From assembly GCA_041662785.1 (NCBI GenBank), contig JBAZRW010000013.1, positions 1 to 31,615 of the forward strand: a stretch of DNA of 31,615 nucleotides. Reading direction: 5' to 3'. Of the stretch, positions 24,740-31,615 are shown piece by piece; position 1 is the first letter of the stretch; every line of letters begins with the position of its first letter. The notes under the pieces are model-generated. The model was not told where the DNA came from. It worked only from the letters and a program-made list of their open reading frames with translations, and made no database searches. A program made the position numbers and the translations under genes. The DNA comes from Bdellovibrionales bacterium. GTDB taxonomy: Bacteria; Pseudomonadota; Alphaproteobacteria; UBA9219.

Positions 24740-26091
24740 CGGTTTTTCGCTTTCCCTTGGCTCTTGTCTTGGTCGCTTTGCTGACGCTCTGTGGCGCAGA
24801 AGCTTGGGCGGCGCGTGATGCTTCCTTTTTAGCACCTGGGTCGTCCTCTCGCGGTTCCTCGCGCACCGATCAGGATATTATTGTTGAGCCGAAACCCGAG
24901 GTCGATGTGGGGGAGACTCCTCTTAATGTTGGGCGTCGCGCCACCTTCTTTTTTGTCAATCAGTCTAATGTAGCCGTTGAAATCGAAAGTATTAAAGCCA
25001 ATGTGGATAGCAACGTGCGTGCGGATATTGTCGCCGATGATTGCAGTAAAGAGGGTAAGATTCTGGCCGCCAGTCGTTGTTCGGTCACGATAGAGACAAC
25101 GCCGACGGGGGCAGGGTCGTGGACGGCAGAGCTTCTTCTTACCCACAAGGCGGCGGGGCGGATCGCACGGGCGCGGGTCATCGGCAGGACAAACGCAGGA
25201 TCGACGGATAAGGGTGGGACGGGGCTTTCCCTTAGCACCAAAGACATTAAGCCCATTGATTTTGGCGAGATTGAAGTGGGGACGGATAAGGCCGTGCGTT
25301 CGGCTTTGATGGTCAATGATGGCAATGAAGTGATCACGATCCTGTCTATTGAGGTGATTGCGGCTGAAAACGGCTTGCAACGCCTTGAGCAAGGGTGTGC
25401 GCCGGACATGGACCTTAAAATGGGCGAGTCCTGCCCCGTGACCATGGTCTGGAAGCCTGAAGCAAAGGGCATTCTTTCCACCGATTTAATCATTCGTCAT
25501 ACAGGTCGCCTTGGTTTTGCCGTGATCCCTATTCGTGGCGTGGCCAAGAGCGAGAAGGCCGAGGCGGGTTCCTCAAAAAATGACGCAACGGGCTCTTCCA
25601 AAAAAGGCGGTGGAGCCTCTGGCGGGATTCCGATGCCGCCAACAGCCGATGAGCTTGAAAAGATGATGGCGGGGAAGATTCCGCCGCTGCCGTCTGACGC
25701 GCTTCCTATGCCTGATCATGAGGGCGGGGCGGGCGCGACAAAAACGGTTTCTAGCGGCACGTATCACTTGATCGGAACGGTAGGTAATCGCGCGCTTATC
25801 TACAAACCAGATGGCACAACGGCTGTCGTGACGGTAGGCGAGTCTTTTGATGCGGGCGAGGGGAAAGAGGTCAAGCTGACCTACCTTGAGGCCAAGAAAG
25901 CGGAAATCCTCGTCGATGGGAAAAAGAAAATACTTATCCTTGAGGCAGCGGCTTCCTTGACCAACAAAGCGGCGCAAACCCGTGATCAACAAAGGGCGGA
26001 AGATCAAGTTCAGAAAAAGGGACAGAAAGCATCAACGCCTAAAACCGATAACATGGAAAAGAATTCTGTTCCGCTTCCGATGGGGAAGTAA
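24736..26091 (+). CDS. Periplasmic protein: two Ig-like domains plus PilP/GspC-like domain
   Basis: The 451-residue product has an N-terminal signal peptide (residues 1 to about 25, ending AEAWA). Two beta-rich domains follow, about 57-150 and 165-268. Each has the pattern of ASH/choice-of-anchor-D Ig-like folds (DFGEIEVGTDKAVRSALMVN in the second) and each has a close Cys pair (103/115 and 221/233). A low-complexity linker (270-335) leads to a C-terminal domain (about 340-402), YHLIGTVGNRALIYKPDGTT..., resembling the PilP/GspC domain that contacts the secretin. It overlaps the secretin gene by four bases and the ATPase gene by one. It probably links the inner-membrane assembly to the secretin. 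The domain names are judged from pattern, not search. Confidence 0.7.
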   Translation: MTVFRFPLALVLVALLTLCGAEAWAARDASFLAPGSSSRGSSRTDQDIIVEPKPEVDVGETPLNVGRRATFFFVNQSNVAVEIESIKANVDSNVRADIVADDCSKEGKILAASRCSVTIETTPTGAGSWTAELLLTHKAAGRIARARVIGRTNAGSTDKGGTGLSLSTKDIKPIDFGEIEVGTDKAVRSALMVNDGNEVITILSIEVIAAENGLQRLEQGCAPDMDLKMGESCPVTMVWKPEAKGILSTDLIIRHTGRLGFAVIPIRGVAKSEKAEAGSSKNDATGSSKKGGGASGGIPMPPTADELEKMMAGKIPPLPSDALPMPDHEGGAGATKTVSSGTYHLIGTVGNRALIYKPDGTTAVVTVGESFDAGEGKEVKLTYLEAKKAEILVDGKKKILILEAAASLTNKAAQTRDQQRAEDQVQKKGQKASTPKTDNMEKNSVPLPMGK

Positions 26092-27836
26092 TGAGCGATC
26101 CTGTAACAACCGTTGAATTGCTTCCCTCTGGCGAGAAAAACATCCAGTCGCGCCACTATGAATTGGCCTTGGCCGAACAAACCATGCGCCGTGCGACGGG
26201 ACGCTATTTGACGATTGAAGAAATCCTTCATCGCAACGGTTTTGTGGCTGAGGGCGTTGATCGTCTAAAGAGTAAGGGCGCGGCGCGAGAAGACCTGACG
26301 ACGCAGGCCTTGCGTCTTTATGTCTCGGTGGCCAACCAAACGGCGATGGGGCTTTGCCTGTTGGAACTGAAGGACGGTATTTTACGTTTGGCGTCAGGGG
26401 ATCGCGTCGATGATGCCGATCTTTTGCGCATTACCACCGCTCTTCAACGAGCTAACCGCGACGTTCTTAAGATAGAGGTTGAATCGTGGGATCGCGCTGA
26501 ACTCGCCCGCCTTATGCGCGAACAAAGCGAGGTGGCGGGTGAGCGTCTGTTGCGCATCTTTGCCGCGCTGGCGCGTGATCCTGATGATGCCAGTTTGATT
26601 GAGCAAGCGCTCAACGATATTTTGGCCGAAGCCTTGCAAAGCCGCACATCGGATATTCATTTCTCCTTGCAAGAAGATGATGCGCGGTGCTGGATCCGTT
26701 ACCGCGTTGACGGTGATCTTGTATACAAGCATTTGATCCCTCATCGCGTCATGGCTCCACTGGTTACGCGCATTAAGACGGACTCGAAAATGGATGCTGC
26801 CGACAGGCAACATCCACAAGATGGCCGTTTGGGGTTTGAGTGGCAAGGCCGCGTCATCGACGTTCGTGTGGCCGCCTTGCCGGTCGCGCCGTCTGGTGAA
26901 AAACTCACCCTTCGTTTGCTGGATCGTGAAAACCTGCGTACCTTTGACGAGTTGTTTATGCACGCGCCCTCTGTGGCCGAGAAACTGCGTAAAGCGGTTC
27001 ATGGCCACACCAAAGATGGCGGGTTGATCGTCGTCAGCGGCCCGACAGGTTCTGGTAAATCAACAACGCTTTACGGTATTATTCAGGAAATTGACCGCTC
27101 GGCCCGCGCCGTTTATTCGGTTGAAGCGCCTGTTGAATATGATATGCCGCTCGTCGATCAAACGTCTGTGACCGATAACTCGGCCAACTCGATTGCCGAT
27201 ATTATTCGCGCCCTTATGCGCCATGATCCTGATGTCATTATCGTCGGCGAAATGCGTGACGGTGACACGGTCGAAGCGGCGCTTCGTGCGACGGAGTCAG
27301 GCCATTTGGTTATCACGACCGTTCACGCGGTTGACGCTTTGCATACGCTGGATCGCGTTGACGGTTTCCTCAGCGCGGCGTATCGCACCAGCGGCCTTTA
27401 TATTCTGGGGCATGCTCTTGTGGCGTCGCTTTCTCAGCGTCTTGTTAAAACGGTTTGCCCCGCGTGCCATACGCTTGATACGGCCATTCGTGTGTTTCAG
27501 GATGAAGCGCGGTGCGCCGACATTGGCCTCAGGCCAGAGGAAAACGTCGCGCTGGTCAGCCATGGCGGCTGTGACCTGTGCAATCACACTGGGTTTTTAG
27601 GTCGTACCCTTGTTCTAGAGGCCATGTTCCCGCCAGAGGATCAGGCCAGTCGTCGTGCGATTACCGAGATGATGGTCTCGAACGTCACAACCTCGGTTGT
27701 CGATGTGCCGGGCACGATCTATCTGCCGCGCCGCGAGTCCATTCGCGATCTTATTCGTCGCTGTGCCATTGATGCCAATATGGGCGCTTCCTTGATGGTT
27801 GAAGAAGCTTCCTCGCGTCAGGGGCGTGGACGGTGA
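26091..27836 (+). CDS. Type IV pilus / type II secretion assembly ATPase
   Basis: This is a cytoplasmic GspE/PilB/PilQ-type hexameric ATPase powering pilin assembly. The 581 residues have an N-terminal domain of unclear type (1-150), then the N2 domain with SDIHFSLQEDDARCWIRYRVDG (near 187-208). The ATPase core follows: Walker A GPTGSGKST (317-325), Walker B region DVIIVGEMRD (381-390) and the His box HLVITTVHAVDALHTL (405-420). A tetracysteine metal motif, CPAC (456-459) and CDLC (494-497), marks it as an assembly rather than retraction ATPase. Its start overlaps the previous stop (TAATG). R64 PilQ and BfpD are the closest named counterparts by context. Confidence 0.95.
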   Translation: MSDPVTTVELLPSGEKNIQSRHYELALAEQTMRRATGRYLTIEEILHRNGFVAEGVDRLKSKGAAREDLTTQALRLYVSVANQTAMGLCLLELKDGILRLASGDRVDDADLLRITTALQRANRDVLKIEVESWDRAELARLMREQSEVAGERLLRIFAALARDPDDASLIEQALNDILAEALQSRTSDIHFSLQEDDARCWIRYRVDGDLVYKHLIPHRVMAPLVTRIKTDSKMDAADRQHPQDGRLGFEWQGRVIDVRVAALPVAPSGEKLTLRLLDRENLRTFDELFMHAPSVAEKLRKAVHGHTKDGGLIVVSGPTGSGKSTTLYGIIQEIDRSARAVYSVEAPVEYDMPLVDQTSVTDNSANSIADIIRALMRHDPDVIIVGEMRDGDTVEAALRATESGHLVITTVHAVDALHTLDRVDGFLSAAYRTSGLYILGHALVASLSQRLVKTVCPACHTLDTAIRVFQDEARCADIGLRPEENVALVSHGGCDLCNHTGFLGRTLVLEAMFPPEDQASRRAITEMMVSNVTTSVVDVPGTIYLPRRESIRDLIRRCAIDANMGASLMVEEASSRQGRGR

Positions 27837-27849
27837 GGGGGGGCGCGCT

Positions 27850-29073
27850 ATGAAGCTTTATCATGCCCGTTATGCTCAACCGACCATCGGCGGCGCTGTT
27901 CTTATTCATGAGGAAGATTTTTATCTTCCCGATGTCCACTCTGTTCGGCGCCAGCTTCGTGGTCGAGGGGTTTGGCCCATCAACATTCATGAGCAAAAGC
28001 CGCCCCTTTTTGAATGGATGGATGTTCGTTCGCGCGATTGGCAGATGCAGTTGCTTCGCGCCATCCGTTTTCAGTCGGCGACAGCATCGGCGGGAACGGC
28101 TCTTTTGAACATTATCGAAGGCGAAGAAGATCCCCGTCGCCGCTTGGCCTTTCTGCCGACCCGCACCGTGCTGAAGGGCGGTGGATCGTTTTCCGAAGCC
28201 TTGCGTGAGCTTAAGCTTATGGATGCGCCGACGATGGCTATTATCACGGCGGGTGAACGCGCTGGCGATCTTAAGGGCGTTATCCAACACGCGATTGAGC
28301 ATGTGGAGCAAAAAGGAACCCAGTACAAAACGATCATTGCGGCGCTTAGCTGGCTGTCCTTCGATATTATCTCGACCATTGGTTCTATTTGGGGCACGCA
28401 GTTTGGCTTTATCCCCTATTTGAAGGAAAAAGGAACAAACAGTACCGATCCTGTTGTCATCGCCAAGTTTGAGCGAGGGATCAAAATGGTTAGCTTTTTG
28501 AATATGACGATGTTGATTGTGTCATCGCTTATTATTTTAGCGGTTATTTTCTTTGTCCTTTCCTATTGGCGCAATCGGCACAAAAAGGATCACTATACGG
28601 CGCGTATGATGATGCGGATTCCCCTCCTTTCCCCCTATTTGCGCAATGTTAGCTTGAAAGATACTTGTAAGCTGATGACCCGCCTTTTGCATGGCAAGGT
28701 TCCCTTGGCTGAAGCTTTAGAGATTATTATCGAAAGCTCTGTCGAGCCTGCTGCGCGAGGTTATTGGGCGGAATGTAAACAGAAGATTCTATCGGGCGTA
28801 GAGCCTGCGCGGGCCCTGTCGCGTTGGCCTCTTTCCAAGCCTGAACGGGATCAGATCAGGACGATCCAGACCGTGGATCAATTGGGCGAGGTCTATGAAT
28901 CGATTGCCGTGGAAAGGGACTTGATGGCCAAGGCGGATCAGCGCAAGATACTGAAATTCGGTTTGTATTTGCTCATTGGTCTGTCAGGCATTACAATTTT
29001 GACAACGATCTATCTGCTGATGCTTCAAAATCAAAACTTCCTCAACAGTCTCACGGAAATGCGCGGAGGATAA
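27850..29073 (+). CDS. Inner-membrane platform protein (GspF/PilC/PilR family)
   Basis: GspF/PilR proteins form the polytopic platform on which the assembly ATPase acts. The 407-residue product has the duplicated GspF-type helical domain: first copy about 60-160 (AIITAGERAGDLKGVIQHAI), second copy about 265-365 (LTRLLHGKVPLAEALEIII). Membrane segments lie at about 161-180, 213-240 and 369-392. ATG 27850 is chosen because a GAGGGGGG site lies just upstream; the frame is open to 27799, overlapping the ATPase gene. Gene order after the ATPase is the standard one. Confidence 0.92.
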   Translation: MKLYHARYAQPTIGGAVLIHEEDFYLPDVHSVRRQLRGRGVWPINIHEQKPPLFEWMDVRSRDWQMQLLRAIRFQSATASAGTALLNIIEGEEDPRRRLAFLPTRTVLKGGGSFSEALRELKLMDAPTMAIITAGERAGDLKGVIQHAIEHVEQKGTQYKTIIAALSWLSFDIISTIGSIWGTQFGFIPYLKEKGTNSTDPVVIAKFERGIKMVSFLNMTMLIVSSLIILAVIFFVLSYWRNRHKKDHYTARMMMRIPLLSPYLRNVSLKDTCKLMTRLLHGKVPLAEALEIIIESSVEPAARGYWAECKQKILSGVEPARALSRWPLSKPERDQIRTIQTVDQLGEVYESIAVERDLMAKADQRKILKFGLYLLIGLSGITILTTIYLLMLQNQNFLNSLTEMRGG

Positions 29074-29075
29074 TA

Positions 29076-30131
29076 ATGGTAGAAAAGGGACTGGTTGCAA
29101 AGGTCATGAACTTCTTTGTCGGCGGTGGACGCCACGAGGATCCTTTGTATGAGGAAACCGCTAAGGATTCTTTTTCTGCTGAGTCTTCCAGTACATTGAT
29201 TCAATCGCTTGTGGGGACGGTTTCTGCTGTTGGCGATTATCACTTTCCTGCAGACATCATTGGGGGGTGTTGTCCGCGTGTGGTGGGGAGTGAGCAAGAG
29301 ATCGTCTGGAACGCCGCCGCTGAGGCGGCGGATACCGAGCGGATTCATATTGTTTGGCAAGCCCAAGGCGATAAAATTTGGTATCTGGTCGTGCGCTCCT
29401 CGGACATGGGGTCGCATCCCAATACATGGTGTCCTTTTGCTTCTTGCCTTCCGGGGATGAAGGATTCATCGGAACCACCTGTCATTTATACTTATTTCAG
29501 TGATGAATCGGCGACCATGATGACGGTTCTAAAGGATGGGTTGCAAATCCATCGTGGGACATCTTCTGTGGTGCGCGCCAAGGCAGAGCGCATGTCGCGT
29601 GAGCTTGGCGACGCGCCTGTGATTGAGATGATCCCTGATCGCATCGAAAAGCTCTCGCCGATTCCATGGTTTTCGCTTTCTCTCTTTGAAGAAAGGTCAC
29701 GGCGCGTTTTGGCGGCTCTGGCTGTTTTTAGCGCGATGATTGTTTTGAGCCTTGCGATCGTTGTTTGGTTTTTTGCAACGATGTCGGCGATGCGTTCCAA
29801 TACGAACCTTCACGAAATCCAAGAGCGATCAGAGCAAAAATCGGTTCAACTTCTTCATGCCGTTCAAGCGCAACGCGCCAGTCCCATGCGTGAACAGCTG
29901 GCCAAATTTGCTGATATTAACGATGGCCTTTTATCGTTAAATGGGTATCTGGATATTTATCTGATCACAGGAAATAAAGTTCTTTGGCGTGCGATTGTTC
30001 CTGAAAATGTCACATCAAACCGAATCAATGATCTTGGTGGGCAGACCCTTGAGTCCGGAGGTGAGTTCGGCGTCGTGATCGGCAATTCGCCTGAGTCTCT
30101 ATCGGCTGGGCAAGTGAAGAAGGGAAGATAG
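29076..30131 (+). CDS. PilO2/BfpC-like bitopic pilus assembly protein
   Basis: The 351-residue protein has a soluble N-terminal region (1-205), one membrane helix (about 211-234), a charged coiled-coil stretch (about 240-280) and a periplasmic C-terminal region (280-345). This layout, with a large cytoplasmic domain joined to a PilN/PilO-like periplasmic part, resembles PilO of R64-type pili and BfpC, which link ATPase and platform. Sequence similarity is too low for me to be sure. Four Cys occur in the cytoplasmic part (65, 66, 119, 124). It starts two bases after the platform gene. Confidence 0.6.
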   Translation: MVEKGLVAKVMNFFVGGGRHEDPLYEETAKDSFSAESSSTLIQSLVGTVSAVGDYHFPADIIGGCCPRVVGSEQEIVWNAAAEAADTERIHIVWQAQGDKIWYLVVRSSDMGSHPNTWCPFASCLPGMKDSSEPPVIYTYFSDESATMMTVLKDGLQIHRGTSSVVRAKAERMSRELGDAPVIEMIPDRIEKLSPIPWFSLSLFEERSRRVLAALAVFSAMIVLSLAIVVWFFATMSAMRSNTNLHEIQERSEQKSVQLLHAVQAQRASPMREQLAKFADINDGLLSLNGYLDIYLITGNKVLWRAIVPENVTSNRINDLGGQTLESGGEFGVVIGNSPESLSAGQVKKGR

Positions 30132-30134
30132 GAA

Positions 30135-30647
30135 ATGAAAACCGAAGGGCTTTCTTTTACGCATATGCTGGCGCCTCGCTTGATCGGTCGAGTTGTGCAG
30201 TCTTTTGATAAAGCGACTATTGTTATTGTCGCCTCTTGCTGGGGGGCTGCGCTTTTGGTTATTGTGTTCGCGCTCTACACCCTCAACCTGTCCGTGCAGT
30301 CCAAGAAAAGCGTTGTTGAGGCCTCTGCACGAGAACCTTTTCTTCCTAAGATTGTGATCAAGGCCCCAGATGCCTCGGAAATAGGCGTTATTATTGATCG
30401 TATGAAAAGTCGGTTTCCTGACATTACGTTTACCTTGGCCAATGACCAGTCCCTAGCCATTTCTGCGGTTGAAGGGGCGAAATTCAGGACGTGGCTTACG
30501 GTTTTAAGTTATGTCGATACGATTTCCCCCCAATATCGTTGGCAAATCAAAGATTTCTGTGTGGGGATGAAGTGTCCGGCAGCCACGCCAATGAAAGCGA
30601 CCCTCGTCGCCCAGAAAATAACGTTTTTGATGCCCGATTCAAAATAA
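30135..30647 (+). CDS. Small bitopic membrane protein, GspM/PilO-like
   Basis: The 170 residues have a short cytoplasmic N-terminus, one membrane helix (about 27-50), a linker, and a small alpha/beta periplasmic domain with ITFTLANDQSLAISAVEG and FRTWLTVLSYVD, then two Cys (142 and 146, in FCVGMKC). The pattern resembles the ferredoxin-like domains of PilO and GspM that form inner-membrane assembly subcomplexes. It follows the PilO2/BfpC-like gene by three bases and is the last gene before the gap ahead of the pilin-like gene. Assignment is by context and topology. Confidence 0.55.
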   Translation: MKTEGLSFTHMLAPRLIGRVVQSFDKATIVIVASCWGAALLVIVFALYTLNLSVQSKKSVVEASAREPFLPKIVIKAPDASEIGVIIDRMKSRFPDITFTLANDQSLAISAVEGAKFRTWLTVLSYVDTISPQYRWQIKDFCVGMKCPAATPMKATLVAQKITFLMPDSK

Positions 30648-30813
30648 TAATGGCTTTATGTCTATGGGTAGAGGCTGGCTTGAAAGCTGTTGCATTTATG
30701 GCTGGTTATGACAAACTGGCAACGTCGAATCGTAGCTTTTGCAAGAGTAATCTTTGGTTAACTATCTCGCCGTAGATTGTTCAGGAGCTTAAAAACTTGA
30801 AACAGGGGATCCC
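30648..30813 (+). promoter_or_regulatory. Gap upstream of pilin-like gene, probable separate promoter
   Basis: This 166-base gap contrasts with the overlapping genes before it and suggests independent control of the downstream pilin-like gene. A possible -35 TTGCAA occurs in CTTTTGCAAGAG, with an AT-rich stretch (TTGGTTAACTATC) about 17 bases further; the -10 is poor. A sigma-54 reading (TGGCTT...TTGCA) has the wrong spacing. An AGGGG site (30804-30808) precedes the ATG. Confidence 0.3.
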
Positions 30814-31473
30814 ATGATTGGCATTGTATTGAATAGACCTCACCAACGTATGGGATCGTGTGCCGGCATCGCGATTGGCCCCATCCTGTTTATTATTGCG
30901 GTTCTTGGCATTTTGGCGGCGGCCATTGCGGCTGGCAGTGGTTCCTTTACAACGGGAACAACCGGTGAAGGTAACAGAGCTAAAGCGACGGCTATGATCG
31001 ATATGGGCCAAAACCTGAAAATTGGTTTTGAGCGCATTCTTGGTAACGGGATTGATTTTTCAACCGTTGATTTAGATCCCGTTAATACAACGTTATCTAC
31101 CCACCTGTTCTCCCCACTTGGTGGCGGTATCACGTCTCCTTCCGTTTCGATGGCGGCGGCTCCGGCAACGGATGTTTGGAATTATCCTTTGATTGCTATT
31201 CCTGCCATTGGCACGACGGCTGGAAGCCGCGTCGCTGTTTTACGCGTTGCAGAAGGCGTCTGTGACGAGATCAATTCTAAGGTCAATACGATGGCTACCG
31301 GTGCGGCGCATGGCGCGACAGATGACATTGGTGACTTTGGCCTTGGAACCTTGATTGATGGAACCAATTGGCCTGGCATTTTTGATGGTAAAATGATTGG
31401 GTGCGTTGAAAACGAAAACTCAACGACGATTGCCGCTGGCTTTTACTTCTATCAAGTCTTGGGCGTCCGCTAA
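30814..31473 (+). CDS. Pilin-like protein with unusual N-terminus
   Basis: The 219-residue protein starts with a short basic segment, then a long hydrophobic helix GIAIGPILFIIAVLGILAAA (18-37), then Gly/Thr-rich and mixed regions that resemble an extracellular beta-rich domain. It has Cys at 16, 150 and 197; the region VAEGVCDEINSKVN before the second Cys resembles the type IVb pilin disulfide region and the protein at 22267. It lacks the normal FTLxE prepilin cleavage motif, so processing must differ or it is a membrane-anchored accessory. Its separate position and own terminator suggest high expression, as for a major pilin. I cannot decide between pilin and accessory protein. Confidence 0.65.
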   Translation: MIGIVLNRPHQRMGSCAGIAIGPILFIIAVLGILAAAIAAGSGSFTTGTTGEGNRAKATAMIDMGQNLKIGFERILGNGIDFSTVDLDPVNTTLSTHLFSPLGGGITSPSVSMAAAPATDVWNYPLIAIPAIGTTAGSRVAVLRVAEGVCDEINSKVNTMATGAAHGATDDIGDFGLGTLIDGTNWPGIFDGKMIGCVENENSTTIAAGFYFYQVLGVR

Positions 31474-31497
31474 TACTTGAACGTAAGGGATAACAAA

Positions 31498-31526
31498 ACG
31501 AGGGGCCTTTGGCTCCTCGTTTTTTT
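31498..31526 (+). terminator. Intrinsic terminator of pilin-like gene
   Basis: ACGAGGGGCC (31498-31507) pairs with GGCTCCTCGT (31511-31520) with one G-U pair and a three-base loop, followed by an unbroken run of T through 31526. This is a textbook Rho-independent terminator 24 bases after the stop. Confidence 0.9.
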
Positions 31527-31583
31527 GATCCGCCCTGTATTATACCAACAAGCGAATGAAGTGACTCGTAGAGAAAAAATAAA

Positions 31584-31612
31584 CGGGATGCACGCTTTCG
31601 CGGGCATGACGG
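31584..31612. repeat. Palindromic repeat element C at the window edge
   Basis: ATGCACGC (31588-31595) pairs with GCGGGCAT (31600-31607) with one mismatch, loop TTTC. The right end GCATGACGG matches the GGATGACGG end of element B, so it probably belongs to the same interspersed family, in a short form. It may continue past the window. Confidence 0.5.
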
Positions 31613-31615
31613 TGT

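Noticed and set aside
30680..30705. Possible sigma-54 promoter (TGGCTT ... TTGCA) before the pilin-like gene
   Set aside because: The spacing between the GG and GC elements is about 13 bases instead of 10.

Overview
The window comes from a bacterial chromosome, most likely an alphaproteobacterium. The main support is a bacterial str-S10-spc ribosomal block fused end to end, an RsmE with an ILRADTA knot motif, and an hpnA-hpnC-hpnD-hpnE hopanoid block next to suhB. Base composition is intermediate (about half GC by eye). I cannot name the order; a Micavibrio- or Rhodospirillales-like lineage is a guess. I found no tRNA, rRNA, CRISPR array, transposase or integrase.

Layout. Positions 1-191 hold the 3' end of an unrecognised gene cut by the window edge. 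It faces, across a long inverted repeat, a leftward pair of rsmE (16S rRNA methyltransferase) and an unrecognised low-complexity protein. Positions 1766-2253 are a divergent intergenic and leader region. Positions 2254-16764 carry one rightward ribosomal block: rpsL, rpsG, fusA, tuf, rpsJ, rplC, an unrecognised 137-residue ORF, rplD, rplW, rplB, rpsS, rplV, rpsC, rplP, rpmC, rpsQ, rplN, rplX, rplE, rpsN, rpsH, rplF, rplR, rpsE, rpmD, rplO. The block stops at a strong terminator after rplO. The usual followers (secY, adk, rpsM, rpsK, rpoA, rplQ) are absent, and suhB comes next.

Positions 17691-18261 are non-coding and contain two long palindromic elements. Positions 18262-22258, leftward, encode HpnE, HpnD, HpnC and HpnA, the route from farnesyl diphosphate to squalene plus a hopanoid-associated epimerase. 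Directly upstream in the same direction, with an 8-base gap, is a type IV prepilin-like gene.

Positions 22970-31473, rightward, form a tightly packed type IVb pilus or type II-secretion-like operon. It encodes a lipoprotein secretin, a periplasmic protein fusing two Ig-like domains to a PilP/GspC-like domain, an assembly ATPase, an inner-membrane platform protein, a PilO/BfpC-like bitopic protein, a small GspM/PilO-like protein and a pilin-like protein with its own terminator. Together these could build an envelope-spanning pilus or pseudopilus. The prepilin peptidase and any retraction ATPase must lie elsewhere.

The most unusual items are the unknown ORF stitched between rplC and rplD, the Ig-like/PilP fusion, the prepilin gene heading the hopanoid operon, and the final pilin-like protein that lacks the normal prepilin cleavage motif.
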